From Tistrella mobilis (GTDB lineage: Bacteria; Pseudomonadota; Alphaproteobacteria; Tistrellales; Tistrellaceae), in NCBI RefSeq assembly GCF_041468085.1, contig NZ_CP121017.1, positions 124,001 to 188,000 on the forward strand: a DNA stretch of 64,000 nucleotides, written 5' to 3'. Every line of letters begins with the position of its first letter. Positions within the stretch are counted from its first letter, which is position 1. A program made the translations under genes and the position numbers. Shown piece after piece: positions 19,563-29,622 of the stretch. The notes beneath the pieces were generated by a model. It was not told the DNA's origin. It did not search any database and saw only the letters and a list, made by a program, of their open reading frames with translations.

Positions 19563-19590
19563 TTGCGCACCGGGAGACCGGTGCTATAAC
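19563..19590 (+). promoter_or_regulatory. Candidate sigma-70-type promoter for sucCDAB-lpd
   Basis: TTGCGC at 19563-19568 and TATAAC at 19585-19590 are separated by 16 nt. The -10 matches the consensus at five of six bases and the -35 at its first three. Transcription would start near 19597, giving a 5' leader of about 45 nt before sucC. It is the best promoter match seen in the mdh-sucC gap. Confidence 0.5.
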
Positions 19591-19642
19591 TGCAAGCGTC
19601 GGCACCTCCGCGGCTGATCGAGCGGTCTAGGGAAGAGGCTCA

Positions 19643-20812
19643 ATGAACATCCACGAATACCAAGCGAAGGCGCTCCTCGCGAAGTACGGCGTCGCGGTGC
19701 CCCGCGGCGGCGTCGCCTACACGCCGGAAGAGGCGGTCGAGGTCGCCAAGAGCCTGGGTGGCCCGGTCTGGGTCGTGAAGGCCCAGATTCATGCCGGCGG
19801 CCGCGGCAAGGCCGGCGGCGTCAAGGTCGTGAAGTCGCTCGACGACGTCGCGGCGACCGCGAAGAACATGCTCGGCATGACCCTGGTCACGCACCAGACC
19901 GGTCCTGAGGGCAAGGAAGTCAAGCGGGTCTACATCGAGGAAGGCTGCGACATCCGTCGCGAGCTGTATCTCGGCGTCGTCATCGACCGCGAGACCTCGT
20001 CGGTGACCTTCATGGCCTCGACCGAAGGCGGCATGGAGATCGAAGAGGTCGCGAAAGAGACCCCTGAGAAGATCATCAAGGTGCCGGTCGACGTCATCAC
20101 CGGCATGCAGCCCTTCCACGCCCGCAAGATCGCCTATGGCCTTGGCCTCGAAGGCAAGCAGGTGTCGGTTGCGACCAAGTTCATGCTCGCCATGTACCAG
20201 GCCGTGATCGGGACCGATGCGAGCATCGTCGAGATCAACCCGCTGGTCGTGACCGGCGCGGGCGACGTCATCGCGCTCGACGCGAAGATGAATTTCGACG
20301 ACAACGCCCTGTTCCGTCACAAGGACATCGAGGATCTGCGCGACGAGAGCGAGGAGGATCCCTCCGAGCTTGAAGCCTCGCGTCACGCCCTCAACTACAT
20401 CAAGCTCGACGGCAACATCGGCTGCATGGTCAACGGCGCGGGTCTCGCGATGGCGACCATGGACATCATCAAGCTGTATGGTGGCGAGCCGGCGAACTTC
20501 CTGGACGTCGGTGGCGGTGCGACCCGCGAGCGCGTGACCACGGCCTTCAAGCTGATTCTCTCGGATCCCAATGTCGAGGGGATTCTCGTTAACATCTTTG
20601 GCGGTATCATGCGTTGCGACGTGATCGCCGAGGGTGTCGTGGCTGCGGCCCGCGAGATCAGCCTCCAGGTTCCGCTGGTGGTGCGTCTTGAGGGCACGAA
20701 CGTCGAGAAGGGCAAGGCGATCCTGGCCAATTCCGGCCTGCCGATCATGTCCGCCGACGATCTGGCCGATGCCGCCGAGAAGATCGTGAAAGCCGTGAAG
20801 GAGGCCGCCTGA
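19643..20812 (+). CDS. sucC: Succinyl-CoA synthetase (ADP-forming) beta subunit
   Basis: This 389-residue ATP-grasp subunit begins [20 protein letters not shown], the family signature. It binds nucleotide through [17 protein letters not shown] and contacts the alpha subunit. [26 protein letters not shown] and [30 protein letters not shown] are further signatures, and [15 protein letters not shown] lies near the end. With SucD it turns succinyl-CoA into succinate and makes ATP. It is the first gene of the operon behind the candidate promoter at 19563-19590. The gap to sucD is 2 nt. Confidence 0.97.
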   Translation: MNIHEYQAKALLAKYGVAVPRGGVAYTPEEAVEVAKSLGGPVWVVKAQIHAGGRGKAGGVKVVKSLDDVAATAKNMLGMTLVTHQTGPEGKEVKRVYIEEGCDIRRELYLGVVIDRETSSVTFMASTEGGMEIEEVAKETPEKIIKVPVDVITGMQPFHARKIAYGLGLEGKQVSVATKFMLAMYQAVIGTDASIVEINPLVVTGAGDVIALDAKMNFDDNALFRHKDIEDLRDESEEDPSELEASRHALNYIKLDGNIGCMVNGAGLAMATMDIIKLYGGEPANFLDVGGGATRERVTTAFKLILSDPNVEGILVNIFGGIMRCDVIAEGVVAAAREISLQVPLVVRLEGTNVEKGKAILANSGLPIMSADDLADAAEKIVKAVKEAA

Positions 20813-20814
20813 CC

Positions 20815-21690
<876 letters not shown>

Positions 21691-21755
21691 CGGATCCACG
21701 AACCAGACCCAAACCTGGAGAGGGCGCCGCGTAAGCGGCGCTCCCATTGCTCAAG

Positions 21756-24647
21756 ATGGCTGCGCAAAGCGAGCAACTTTCGTTCCTGTTCGGGAGCAAC
21801 GGCGCCTTTATCGCCGATCTCTACGCGCGTTTCGTCCAGAACCCCATGTCGGTCGATGAGAGCTGGCAGGGGTTCTTCGCCGATCTGGGCGACGAAGCCG
21901 CGTCGGTGCTGGCCGAAGTCCGCGGTGCCCCCTGGGCGCCCGGCATCGTGCCCGGCACTGCGACCAACGGTCATGCCGACACCCTGGCCTTCAAGGCCGA
22001 CGGCGCGACCGGGCTGCGGGTCGGCCCGGTCAACGGCAAGACCGCCGAGGTTTCGACGGAACGTTCCGCAACGGTGGACAGCATCCGCCTGCTGATGCTG
22101 ATCCGCGCCTATCGCGTGCGCGGCCATCTGGTGGCCAATCTGGATCCGCTCGGGCTTGAGAGCCCTTCGGGGCATCCCGAGCTGGATCCGGCTTCTTACG
22201 GTTTCACCGAAGACGACCTCGATCGCACCTTCTATGTCGATGGCGTGCTCGGCCTTGAGAACGCCACGCTCCGCGAGATCCTGCACAAGCTGCAGTCGAC
22301 CTATTGCGGCAAGGTCGGCGTCGAGTTCATGCACATCCAGTCGCCCGAGCAGAAGGCCTGGCTGCAGTCGCGCATCGAAGCCGACCGCCCCGAGCAGGCC
22401 TTCGATGCCGAGACCCGCAAGCGGATCTTCGGCCAGGTGGTGATTGCGGAAGGCTTCGAGCGCTTCCTGAACATCAAATACACCGGCACCAAGCGCTTCT
22501 CGCTCGAAGGCGGCGAGGCTCTGGTCCCGGCTCTTGAGGCGATCCTCGAAAGCGCGTCGGATCTGGGCTGCGAAGAGGTCGTGCTGGGCATGCCGCATCG
22601 CGGCCGCCTGAACGTGCTGACCGCGGTGATGGGCAAGTCCTTCACGGCGGTGTTCAACGAGTTCAACGGCGGCTCGGCGACCCCTGAGGACGTCCAGGGT
22701 TCGGGCGACGTGAAGTACCACCTGGGCACCTCGACCGACCGCACGCTCTCCAACGGCAAGACCGTGCATCTGTCGCTGACCGCCAACCCCTCGCATCTCG
22801 AGGCGGTGAACCCGGTGGTCGTCGGCAAGACCCGGGCGAAGCAGGGTCAGCGCGGCGACACCGACCGGGTGAAGGTGCTGAGCATTCTGCTGCATGGCGA
22901 CGCCGCCTTTGCCGGCCAGGGCGTGGTGGCCGAATGCTTCGCGCTGTCGGAGCTGAAGGGCTACCGCACCGGCGGTACGGTCCACGTGATCGTGAACAAC
23001 CAGATCGGTTTCACCACCAGCCCCAAATACTCGCGTTCCTCGCCCTATCCGTCTGATGTGGCGAAGATGGTCGATGCGCCGGTCTTCCATGTGAACGGCG
23101 ACGATCCGGAGGCCGTGGTCTGGGTGGCGCGTCTGGCGGCCGAGTTCCGTCAGATCTTCCACAAGGACGTCGTTCTCGACATCTTCTGCTACCGCCGCCA
23201 TGGCCATAACGAGGCCGACGAGCCTTCGTTCACCCAGCCGCTGATGTACCGCAAGATCGCGCAGCACCCGACCCTGCTGCAGATCTATGGCGACCGGATG
23301 GTGAATGACGGCGTCATGACCCGCGACGAGGTCGATGGCGCGCTCAAGAGCTTCCATCAGCGCCTTGAGCAGGATCTGGAGCAGTCCCGGACCTATAAGC
23401 CCAACAAGGCCGACTGGTTCGAGGGCGTGTGGAAGGGCTATGAGCGGGCGCCGAACGACGACCGCCGCGGCTCCACCGCCGTGTCGCTGGAGCGGCTGCG
23501 CGAGATCGGCTTCAAGCTGACCGACGTGCCCGAGGGCGTGAACGTCCATCGCAAGATCCAGCGTCAGCTGGGCCAGAAGCGCGAGGCGATCGAGAGCGGT
23601 GAAGGCCTGGATTGGGCACTGGGCGAGGCGCTGGCCTTCGGCACCCTGCTGACCGAGGGCTATCCCGTTCGTCTGTCGGGCCAGGATGTCGGCCGTGGTA
23701 CTTTCTCGCACCGTCATTCGGTCCTGGTCGACCAGAAGACCGAAGAGCGCTATGTGCCGCTGAACAATCTCGGCGCCCCGGCGGGCTATGAGGTCGTGGA
23801 CAGCCTGCTGTCCGAATATGCGGTGCTCGGTTTCGAGTACGGCTATTCGCTGGCCGAGCCGAATGCGCTGGTGGTCTGGGAAGCCCAGTTCGGCGATTTC
23901 GTGAACGGCGCGCAGGTGATGATCGACCAGTTCATCAGCTCCGCCGAATCGAAGTGGCTGCGCATGTCGGGCCTGGTGATGCTGCTGCCCCATGGCTATG
24001 AAGGCCAGGGCCCGGAGCATTCCTCGGCGCGGCCTGAGCGGTTCCTGCAGCTCTATGGCGAAGACAACATCCAGGTCGCCAACTGCACGACGCCGTCGAA
24101 CTACTTCCACATCCTGCGCCGCCAGATCCACCGCAAGTTCCGCAAGCCGCTGATCATGATGACGCCGAAGTCGCTTCTGCGTCACAAGCTGGCGGTGTCG
24201 AAACTGTCGGATATGGGGCCGGGGTCCAGCTTCCATCGGGTGCTGGGCGAGGTGGATCAGCTGCGCCATGCCGACAAGATCCGCCGGGTGCTGCTCTGCA
24301 CCGGCAAGGTCTATTACGACCTGCTGGAAGAGCGTCGCGCCCGTGGCATCGAGGACATCGCCATCATCCGTGTCGAGCAGCTGGCGCCGTTCCCGGCGAC
24401 CTCGATCGCGGAAGAGCTGCGGCGTTATCCGAATGCCGAGGTGCTCTGGGTGCAGGAGGAGCCGAAGAATCAGGGCTACTGGTTCTTCATGAGCCCGCGC
24501 CTGGACGATCTGATCGACAGCATGGGTGCCTCCGGCAAGCGCGTGCGCTATGCCGGTCGTCCCGAGGCGGCGGCACCTGCCACCGGCTCGCACCACAAGC
24601 ATGTCGCAGAACAAAAGGCGCTGATCGACGACGCACTGGCGGGCTGA
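21756..24647 (+). CDS. sucA: 2-oxoglutarate dehydrogenase E1 component
   Basis: This is the thiamine-diphosphate subunit of the 2-oxoglutarate dehydrogenase complex, 963 residues from the ATG at 21756; a TTG at 21747 is an alternative start. The N-terminus LSFLFGSNGAFIADLYARF is the segment that anchors E1 to E2. Later signatures are GMPHRGRLNVL, LTANPSHLEAVNPVVVGK, and LHGDAAFAGQGVVAECF in the diphosphate-binding region. NNQIGFTTSP and LLPHGYEGQGPEHSSARPER follow. No strong ribosome site is seen, so translation may depend on coupling to sucD. A 12-bp hairpin follows the gene. Confidence 0.97.
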   Translation: MAAQSEQLSFLFGSNGAFIADLYARFVQNPMSVDESWQGFFADLGDEAASVLAEVRGAPWAPGIVPGTATNGHADTLAFKADGATGLRVGPVNGKTAEVSTERSATVDSIRLLMLIRAYRVRGHLVANLDPLGLESPSGHPELDPASYGFTEDDLDRTFYVDGVLGLENATLREILHKLQSTYCGKVGVEFMHIQSPEQKAWLQSRIEADRPEQAFDAETRKRIFGQVVIAEGFERFLNIKYTGTKRFSLEGGEALVPALEAILESASDLGCEEVVLGMPHRGRLNVLTAVMGKSFTAVFNEFNGGSATPEDVQGSGDVKYHLGTSTDRTLSNGKTVHLSLTANPSHLEAVNPVVVGKTRAKQGQRGDTDRVKVLSILLHGDAAFAGQGVVAECFALSELKGYRTGGTVHVIVNNQIGFTTSPKYSRSSPYPSDVAKMVDAPVFHVNGDDPEAVVWVARLAAEFRQIFHKDVVLDIFCYRRHGHNEADEPSFTQPLMYRKIAQHPTLLQIYGDRMVNDGVMTRDEVDGALKSFHQRLEQDLEQSRTYKPNKADWFEGVWKGYERAPNDDRRGSTAVSLERLREIGFKLTDVPEGVNVHRKIQRQLGQKREAIESGEGLDWALGEALAFGTLLTEGYPVRLSGQDVGRGTFSHRHSVLVDQKTEERYVPLNNLGAPAGYEVVDSLLSEYAVLGFEYGYSLAEPNALVVWEAQFGDFVNGAQVMIDQFISSAESKWLRMSGLVMLLPHGYEGQGPEHSSARPERFLQLYGEDNIQVANCTTPSNYFHILRRQIHRKFRKPLIMMTPKSLLRHKLAVSKLSDMGPGSSFHRVLGEVDQLRHADKIRRVLLCTGKVYYDLLEERRARGIEDIAIIRVEQLAPFPATSIAEELRRYPNAEVLWVQEEPKNQGYWFFMSPRLDDLIDSMGASGKRVRYAGRPEAAAPATGSHHKHVAEQKALIDDALAG

Positions 24648-24660
24648 CCGCCGGGAACAT

Positions 24661-24685
24661 GGGCCGCATGCGTCGCATGCGGCCC
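24661..24685 (+). other. Strong hairpin between sucA and sucB
   Basis: Two 12-nt arms (24661-24672 and 24674-24685) are perfectly complementary around a single central base, and TTCTCGT follows. In practice the loop would open to about 5 nt. It starts 14 nt after the sucA stop and lies 107 nt before sucB. It may be a partial terminator or an mRNA stabiliser that adjusts E1 against E2 levels. Confidence 0.6.
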
Positions 24686-24792
24686 TTCTCGTGCGTTAAT
24701 GCCTTGTCATCCGTGCGTGGATACGCCACCTAAGCCACGTGTTGTAGCTTCCCGGCCGTCGATGCCGGGACATGAACGAAATCGGGATCGTG

Positions 24793-26001
24793 ATGAGCGT
24801 CGAGATCAAAGTTCCGAGCCTGGGCGAATCGGTTACCGAGGCCACCATCGGCCAGTGGTTCAAGAAGGTCGGTGACCGCGTCGAGGCCGATGAGCCGCTG
24901 GTGGAGCTGGAGACCGACAAGGTCACCCTCGAAGTCAATGCCCCCGCATCGGGCGTGCTGACCGAGATCCTGGCCGAGGAAGGTGCCGACGTCGAGGTCG
25001 GCGCCCTGCTGGGCGTGATCGGCGAGGGCCAGGGCGCCGCTGCGGCGAAGCCCGCCGAGGCGCCGAAGAAGGCAGAGGCGCCCAAGGCCGAGCCTGCGCC
25101 GGCCCCTGCTGCCGAGAAGATCCTGTCGCCGGCGGCCCGCAAGGCCGCTGCCGATGCCGGCATTGATGCCGCTTCGGTCGAAGGCACCGGCCGTGACGGC
25201 CGGGTCATGAAGGATGACGTGCAGCGCGCCGCTGCGGCGAAGCCCGCCGCTCCGGCGGCCCCCGCCGCTGCCCCGGCGCCCAAGACGGCCCAGCCGGCCG
25301 GCGAGCGCGAGACCCGCGTGCGCATGACCAAGCTGCGCCGCCGCATCGCCGAGCGCCTGAAGGATGCCCAGAACACCGCCGCGATCCTGACCACCTATAA
25401 CGAGGTGGACATGTCGCAGGTGATGGCCCTGCGCAACCGCTACAAGGACGGCTTCGAGAAGAAGCACGGCGTGAAGCTGGGCTTCATGTCGTTCTTCGTG
25501 AAGGCCTCGATTGCGGCGCTCAAGGAGTACCCGGCGGTCAATGCCCAGATCGACGGCGACGAGCTGATCTATAAGAACCACTATGACATCGGCGTTGCCG
25601 TCGGCACCGAGCAGGGCCTGGTGGTTCCGGTGGTGCGCGATGCCGATCAGCTGTCCTTTGCCGGCGTCGAGGCGACCATCAATGCGTTGGGCGTGAAGGC
25701 GCGCGACGGGAAGCTCACCATGGAAGAGCTGACCGGTGGCACCTTTACCATCTCGAATGGCGGCGTTTACGGCTCGCTGATGTCGTCGCCGATCCTGAAC
25801 CCGCCGCAGTCGGGCATCCTGGGCATGCACAAGATCCAGGAGCGTCCGATGGCCGAAAAGGGCCAGGTCGTGATCCGTCCGATGATGTATCTGGCGCTGT
25901 CCTATGATCACCGCATCATCGACGGCAAGGAGGCGGTGAGCTTCCTGGTGCGCGTCAAGGAATGCATCGAGAACCCGGAGCGGCTGCTGTTCGATCTCTG
26001 A
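24793..26001 (+). CDS. sucB: 2-oxoglutarate dehydrogenase E2 component (dihydrolipoyl succinyltransferase)
   Basis: This 402-residue core subunit has one lipoyl domain (residues 1-75) with the modified lysine in ETDKVTLEV. An Ala/Pro/Lys-rich linker follows, then a peripheral-subunit-binding domain ([32 protein letters not shown]). After a second linker comes the catalytic domain, starting near [19 protein letters not shown] and ending with [17 protein letters not shown], which holds the HxxxDG catalytic motif. The start at 24793 ([13 protein letters not shown]) fits the family; an upstream ATG at 24772 is also open. Confidence 0.96.
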   Translation: MSVEIKVPSLGESVTEATIGQWFKKVGDRVEADEPLVELETDKVTLEVNAPASGVLTEILAEEGADVEVGALLGVIGEGQGAAAAKPAEAPKKAEAPKAEPAPAPAAEKILSPAARKAAADAGIDAASVEGTGRDGRVMKDDVQRAAAAKPAAPAAPAAAPAPKTAQPAGERETRVRMTKLRRRIAERLKDAQNTAAILTTYNEVDMSQVMALRNRYKDGFEKKHGVKLGFMSFFVKASIAALKEYPAVNAQIDGDELIYKNHYDIGVAVGTEQGLVVPVVRDADQLSFAGVEATINALGVKARDGKLTMEELTGGTFTISNGGVYGSLMSSPILNPPQSGILGMHKIQERPMAEKGQVVIRPMMYLALSYDHRIIDGKEAVSFLVRVKECIENPERLLFDL

Positions 26002-26076
26002 TCGGACCGCAGGCCCCTCCCGCGCCCGCCGCCTTCATCCGGCGGCGGGCGTTCCGACTTCTTGAGGATGCATGAG

Positions 26077-27489
26077 ATGAGCGATACCCAATCCTTCGAC
26101 GTCGTCATCATCGGCGGCGGCCCCGGCGGCTATATTGCGGCGATCCGCGCGGCCCAGCTTGGCCTGAAGACCGCCTGTGTCGAGAAGCGCGGCGCATTGG
26201 GCGGCACCTGCCTGAACGTCGGCTGCATTCCGTCGAAGGCGCTGCTGCAGTCGTCGGAGCTTTATGCCGAGACGAAGCACGGGCTGGAAGAGCATGGCGT
26301 GAAGCTGTCGGGTGTCGAACTCGACCTCGCCGCGATGATGACCCGCAAGGGTAAGGTCGTCTCCCAGCTGACCGGCGGTATCGAAGGCCTGTTCAAGAAG
26401 AACAAGGTCGCCTACTTCAAGGGTACCGGCCGTTTCGTCGATGCGACCACCATCGAGGTGGCGCTGAACGACGGCGGCACCGAGACGATCAAGACCCGTG
26501 AGACGATCATCGCCACCGGCTCGACCCATGTCGACCTGCCGGGTGTCGAGATCGACGAGAAGCGGATCGTCAGCTCGACCGGTGCGCTCGAATTCGAGAA
26601 GGTGCCGGGTCGTCTGGTCGTGATCGGCGGCGGTGTTATCGGCCTCGAACTCGGCTCGGTCTGGAGCCGGCTCGGCTCGGCCGTGACCGTGGTCGAGTTC
26701 ATGGACCGGATCACGCCCGAGATGGATGGCGAGGTCTCCAAGCAGTTCCAGCGCATCCTGGGCCGCCAGGGCCTGAAGTTCCGCCTGTCGACCAAGGTCA
26801 CCGGCGCCGATACGTCGGGTGAGGTCATCAAGCTGACGGTCGAACCGGCCAAGGGTGGCGATGCCGAGACCATCGAAGCGGATGCCGTACTGGTCGCCAT
26901 CGGCCGCAAGCCCTATACCGAGGGGCTGGGCCTGGAGGCTGTTGGCATCGAGACCGGTCCGCGCGGCCGGATCGAGGTCGATGATCATTTCCGCACCAAT
27001 GTGCCGAACATCCGCGCCATCGGCGACGTCATCAAGGGCCCGATGCTCGCCCATAAGGCCGAGGAAGAGGGCGTGATCGTGGCCGAAATGATCGCCGGGC
27101 AGTCGGGTCATATCGACTACAATCTGATCCCGGGCGTGATCTACACCTGGCCGGAAGTGGCCAGCGTCGGCCGGACCGAGGAACAGCTGAAGGCGGAGGG
27201 CATTGCCTACAAGCCCGGCAAGTTCCCCTTCTCTGCCAACAGCCGCGCCCGCGCAGTGGGCGAGACCGACGGCTTCGTCAAGATCCTGGCCGATGCCGAG
27301 ACCGACCGGATCCTGGGCGCGCATATCATCGGCCCCGATGCCGGAACCCTGATCTCCGAGTTGGTGCTCGCCATGGAGTTCAAGGCCAGCGCCGAGGACA
27401 TTGCCCGTACCAGCCATGCTCACCCCACCCTCGAAGAAGCGGTGAAGGAAGCGGCGCTGGCGGTCGATGGCCGCACGCTGAACATGTAA
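26077..27489 (+). CDS. lpdA: Dihydrolipoyl dehydrogenase (E3)
   Basis: This 470-residue FAD enzyme reoxidises the lipoyl groups of E2 and passes electrons to NAD. It shows the FAD loop [21 protein letters not shown] and the redox disulfide [32 protein letters not shown] is the NAD loop, and [20 protein letters not shown] is the second FAD motif. The interface histidine lies in [16 protein letters not shown]. The start at 26077 has GAGG nine bases ahead; an earlier ATG at 26062 is possible. It closes the TCA block and is followed by hairpins. Confidence 0.97.
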   Translation: MSDTQSFDVVIIGGGPGGYIAAIRAAQLGLKTACVEKRGALGGTCLNVGCIPSKALLQSSELYAETKHGLEEHGVKLSGVELDLAAMMTRKGKVVSQLTGGIEGLFKKNKVAYFKGTGRFVDATTIEVALNDGGTETIKTRETIIATGSTHVDLPGVEIDEKRIVSSTGALEFEKVPGRLVVIGGGVIGLELGSVWSRLGSAVTVVEFMDRITPEMDGEVSKQFQRILGRQGLKFRLSTKVTGADTSGEVIKLTVEPAKGGDAETIEADAVLVAIGRKPYTEGLGLEAVGIETGPRGRIEVDDHFRTNVPNIRAIGDVIKGPMLAHKAEEEGVIVAEMIAGQSGHIDYNLIPGVIYTWPEVASVGRTEEQLKAEGIAYKPGKFPFSANSRARAVGETDGFVKILADAETDRILGAHIIGPDAGTLISELVLAMEFKASAEDIARTSHAHPTLEEAVKEAALAVDGRTLNM

Positions 27490-27497
27490 AAGAAAGA

Positions 27498-27521
27498 TCT
27501 CGTGACAAAAATTTCACGAGA
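27498..27521 (+). repeat. 8-bp inverted repeat after lpdA
   Basis: TCTCGTGA (27498-27505) and TCACGAGA (27514-27521) flank an 8-nt A/T-rich loop, 8 nt after the lpdA stop. There is no T-run. It may be a 3'-end protector ahead of the main terminator, or an operator. Confidence 0.45.
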
Positions 27522-27534
27522 CAATTCGGGAACG

Positions 27535-27570
27535 AACGCCCGGCAGCGGTTTGCGCTGCCGGGCGTTTCC
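27535..27570 (+). terminator. Intrinsic terminator of the TCA operon
   Basis: A 14-bp perfect stem pairs 27535-27548 with 27554-27567 around a 5-nt loop GTTTG and is followed by TTTCC. It ends the lpdA transcript. It also stands between the convergent TCA and metal-sensor operons and, being flanked by AA on the other side, may work weakly in both directions. Confidence 0.8.
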
Positions 27571-27594
27571 ATGTCGGCTTCCGCTCCGGTGGTG

Positions 27595-28056
27595 TCAGCG
27601 GGTTCTGCGGATCTCCGCCACAATCTGTTGCCGGGCCTCAAGAGATGCATCGGCCAGGGTCTCGACGAACATGTCGATCATGAGATCGGCTGAGCGGCTG
27701 CGGATCGATCGCGCCTCGTCGAAAGCTGCATGCAGGGCGGCGCGGTTGACCTCGGGCCGTTCAATCTCGGCGATGACGGTGATCATCGCCTGACGGAATG
27801 CCGTGTCCAGCGCCTCCATTCCGGGGTGCCGCGCCTCGTACAGGGCGGTCAGCCGGGCACCTTCTGCCGGCGGCAGGCGGCTTGAGATCATCTCGACCAG
27901 ATGTGTGGCGCGCGGTGCCAGGTCCCGACCGAAAGGACGCGGCGGTTCGGCGGCAAGCAGATAGACGGCAACCACGAGATTGGCTGCCACCGACAGGATG
28001 AGCGCCAGCCGTTCCACCCCGGGGCGAGGCAGCCGGCGGATGAGGGTGCGGATCAC
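27595..28056 (-). CDS. Periplasmic heavy-metal sensor/resistance family protein (CnrX/ZraP-type fold)
   Basis: The protein has 153 residues. A short basic cytoplasmic tail is followed by a signal anchor, LALILSVAANLVVAVYLLAA (about residues 17-37), and then a long alpha-helical periplasmic region. The helix pattern SRLPPAEGARLTALYEARHPGMEALDTAFRQAM and EIERPEVNRAALHAAFDEAR fits the metal-resistance sensor family (CnrX, Spy/CpxP/ZraP-like helical hairpins). Possible metal ligands are scattered His and Met residues; no cysteines. Its start overlaps the preceding membrane-protein stop by 4 nt. It is the last gene of a four-gene sigma operon, where it would sense the signal and act on the anti-sigma protein. 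Confidence 0.75.
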   Translation of the reverse strand: MIRTLIRRLPRPGVERLALILSVAANLVVAVYLLAAEPPRPFGRDLAPRATHLVEMISSRLPPAEGARLTALYEARHPGMEALDTAFRQAMITVIAEIERPEVNRAALHAAFDEARSIRSRSADLMIDMFVETLADASLEARQQIVAEIRRTR

Positions 28057-28463
28057 CGGGCGGCTCCATCAAGCAGAATAAGATCGCTGTCAAACAACAG
28101 GGTCATCATGGCTGCCCCCTCTGTGGTGCCGGACGGGTCGTGCAGGCCGATCGCAAGCAGGATGGCGGCCGCGCTGGCCAGGGCCGCCAGCGGCCATCCG
28201 ACACGACCTGCCCTGGCCGGGCGCCGGCGGGATGTTTCCAGCCGGTATCCTACGGCGGCGATGGCCGCGGCGATCTCCTGCTCCCTGACCTGTGGGGACG
28301 TTTCCAGGATGGCGGCATCCAATGCGCCTGCCCGGGCAAGCGGGGCAAGCAGCTCCGGATGGGCTGCCAGACAGGCGCGGGCCGCTAGCTGCCGGTCTTC
28401 CGGCCAGCGCGAGATGTCAGCGCCCCAGGCATCGAGCAGCCGGCAGAAGCTGTCTGGGGTCAT
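28053..28463 (-). CDS. Small single-span membrane protein, probable anti-sigma factor
   Basis: This 136-residue protein has an N-terminal cytoplasmic region of about 93 residues (MTPDSFCRLLDAWGADISRWPEDRQ), one membrane span near PLAALASAAAILLAIGL, and a short outer tail. It overlaps the sigma gene stop and the sensor gene start by 4 nt each, so all three are made together. Size, topology and place match anti-sigma factors of ECF systems, but no zinc anti-sigma HxxxCxxC motif is present. The W-G-x-x-x-x-x-W-P opening is seen in similar alphaproteobacterial proteins. The role is inferred from context. Confidence 0.65.
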   Translation of the reverse strand: MTPDSFCRLLDAWGADISRWPEDRQLAARACLAAHPELLAPLARAGALDAAILETSPQVREQEIAAAIAAVGYRLETSRRRPARAGRVGWPLAALASAAAILLAIGLHDPSGTTEGAAMMTLLFDSDLILLDGAAR

Positions 28464-29035
28464 GATCCGGTCTCCTTGCGGCCGGCGCGGGCGTCCGGGT
28501 CGATGGGGGTAAGGCTGCGCCGCAACTTGCGGCGCGCCCGGGCAAGCAGGCTTTCGAAGGCATCTTCGCTGATGTCCAGAATCCGGGCGCAGTCGCGGCC
28601 GGCAATGCCTTCGTAATGGAACAGAACGATGGCGGCGCGCTGGCGCTCTCCCAACTGATCGAGCCCGGCCTGAAGCAGGGCATCGCGTTCCGCGCCGATC
28701 AGGCGCGTGAGGGCGTCGGGTGTTGTATCGGCGACGGTATCCGCGCTCTCCAGCTCCAGCGCAGCCGGCCGCCGCCGGTGATCGAGGGTCAGGTTCAGCA
28801 CGATGCGTGCGAACCAGGGTGTGAAGCCGCCACGAGCCGGGTCGAAACGTGCGGCATGGGTCCATAGTCGCAGAAAGGCATCCTGCGCGATCTCGTCGGC
28901 ATCGGCGGGATTGCGGCCAACACCCCGGGCTATGCCGATGGCGCGCCGCATATGGCGCGCCATCAGCCGGGCGAAGGCGGCGTGATCTCCTGCCGCCACG
29001 CGGCCGACCAGGACGTCGTCTTCGGGCTCATTCAT
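28460..29035 (-). CDS. ECF-type RNA polymerase sigma factor
   Basis: This 191-residue sigma factor has region 2 (AAFARLMARHMRRAIGIARGVG, then ADADEIAQDAFLRLWTHAARFDP and FTPWFARIVLNLTLDHRRR) and region 4 (LDQLGERQRAAIVLFHYEGIAGRDCARILDISEDAFESLLARARRKLRR). Its ATG lies 3 nt after the stop of the EF-hand gene, and its stop overlaps the next gene by 4 nt. This order suggests control by the membrane protein and periplasmic sensor downstream, comparable to CnrH with CnrY and CnrX. Its target promoters are not visible; autoregulation from the 29357-29622 gap is likely but no clear -35 was found. Confidence 0.92.
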   Translation of the reverse strand: MNEPEDDVLVGRVAAGDHAAFARLMARHMRRAIGIARGVGRNPADADEIAQDAFLRLWTHAARFDPARGGFTPWFARIVLNLTLDHRRRPAALELESADTVADTTPDALTRLIGAERDALLQAGLDQLGERQRAAIVLFHYEGIAGRDCARILDISEDAFESLLARARRKLRRSLTPIDPDARAGRKETGS

Positions 29036-29038
29036 GCC

Positions 29039-29356
29039 TCACTCGGATCTGCGGGCGTCCCATTCCGCCTGGGACAGACTGCCATCGCCATCGGCATCGA
29101 GCGACCGGAAGCGGCGATCGAGCATTTCGGTGCGGCGCCCTTCCGGCAACTCGGCAAGACGCTTCGCCGCCCGGCTCTCGCCGGCAGCGATCTCGGCCGA
29201 CACCATCCTGCCCCATTCTTCGCGGCTGATGGCTGCATTCCCGTCGGTATCGATCGAGGTGAAGCTCCGTGGCTCGGCAGCGCCGCCATGACCGGGCAGG
29301 CCCGCGGCAAGGGCAAGGCAGGCGGTCAGGAGAAGGCGGCGGTGATGGCTGGTCAT
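29039..29356 (-). CDS. Secreted EF-hand protein
   Basis: This is a 105-residue protein with a signal peptide (MTSHHRRLLLTACLALAAGLPGHGGA) and two canonical calcium-binding EF loops: DTDGNAAISREE and DADGDGSLSQAE. Both keep acidic or Asn ligands at loop positions 1, 3 and 5 and Glu at 12. The loops are joined by a charged helical stretch, so it would form one paired EF domain in the periplasm. It is the first gene of the sigma operon, 3 nt ahead of the sigma start. It could bind calcium or buffer other divalent metals; its link to the sigma system is inferred from the operon. Confidence 0.85.
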   Translation of the reverse strand: MTSHHRRLLLTACLALAAGLPGHGGAAEPRSFTSIDTDGNAAISREEWGRMVSAEIAAGESRAAKRLAELPEGRRTEMLDRRFRSLDADGDGSLSQAEWDARRSE

Positions 29357-29622
29357 CGGATATCTCCGGTCTGGTTGGCGTGATTCGTCGGCGGCCCCGG
29401 CAGCCCGGCATCTGCCGCTCATTCCGTCTCTACGGACCGGGGCAGGGCTTTCCGTCGCGGGAAATCGGCAGGCGTCGTCGCCGTCGTGCCGTCCGGGCAG
29501 GCAGGGCAAACCCCTTCTTCCCGCGACGGGCCTTCTGATTCGGGGCGAAGCCGGGTATCGTGCGTCGCGGCTGTCCTGTCCTTGCGGCACAGCCATGCGT
29601 GTGGAGACATGGGATCGACGGC

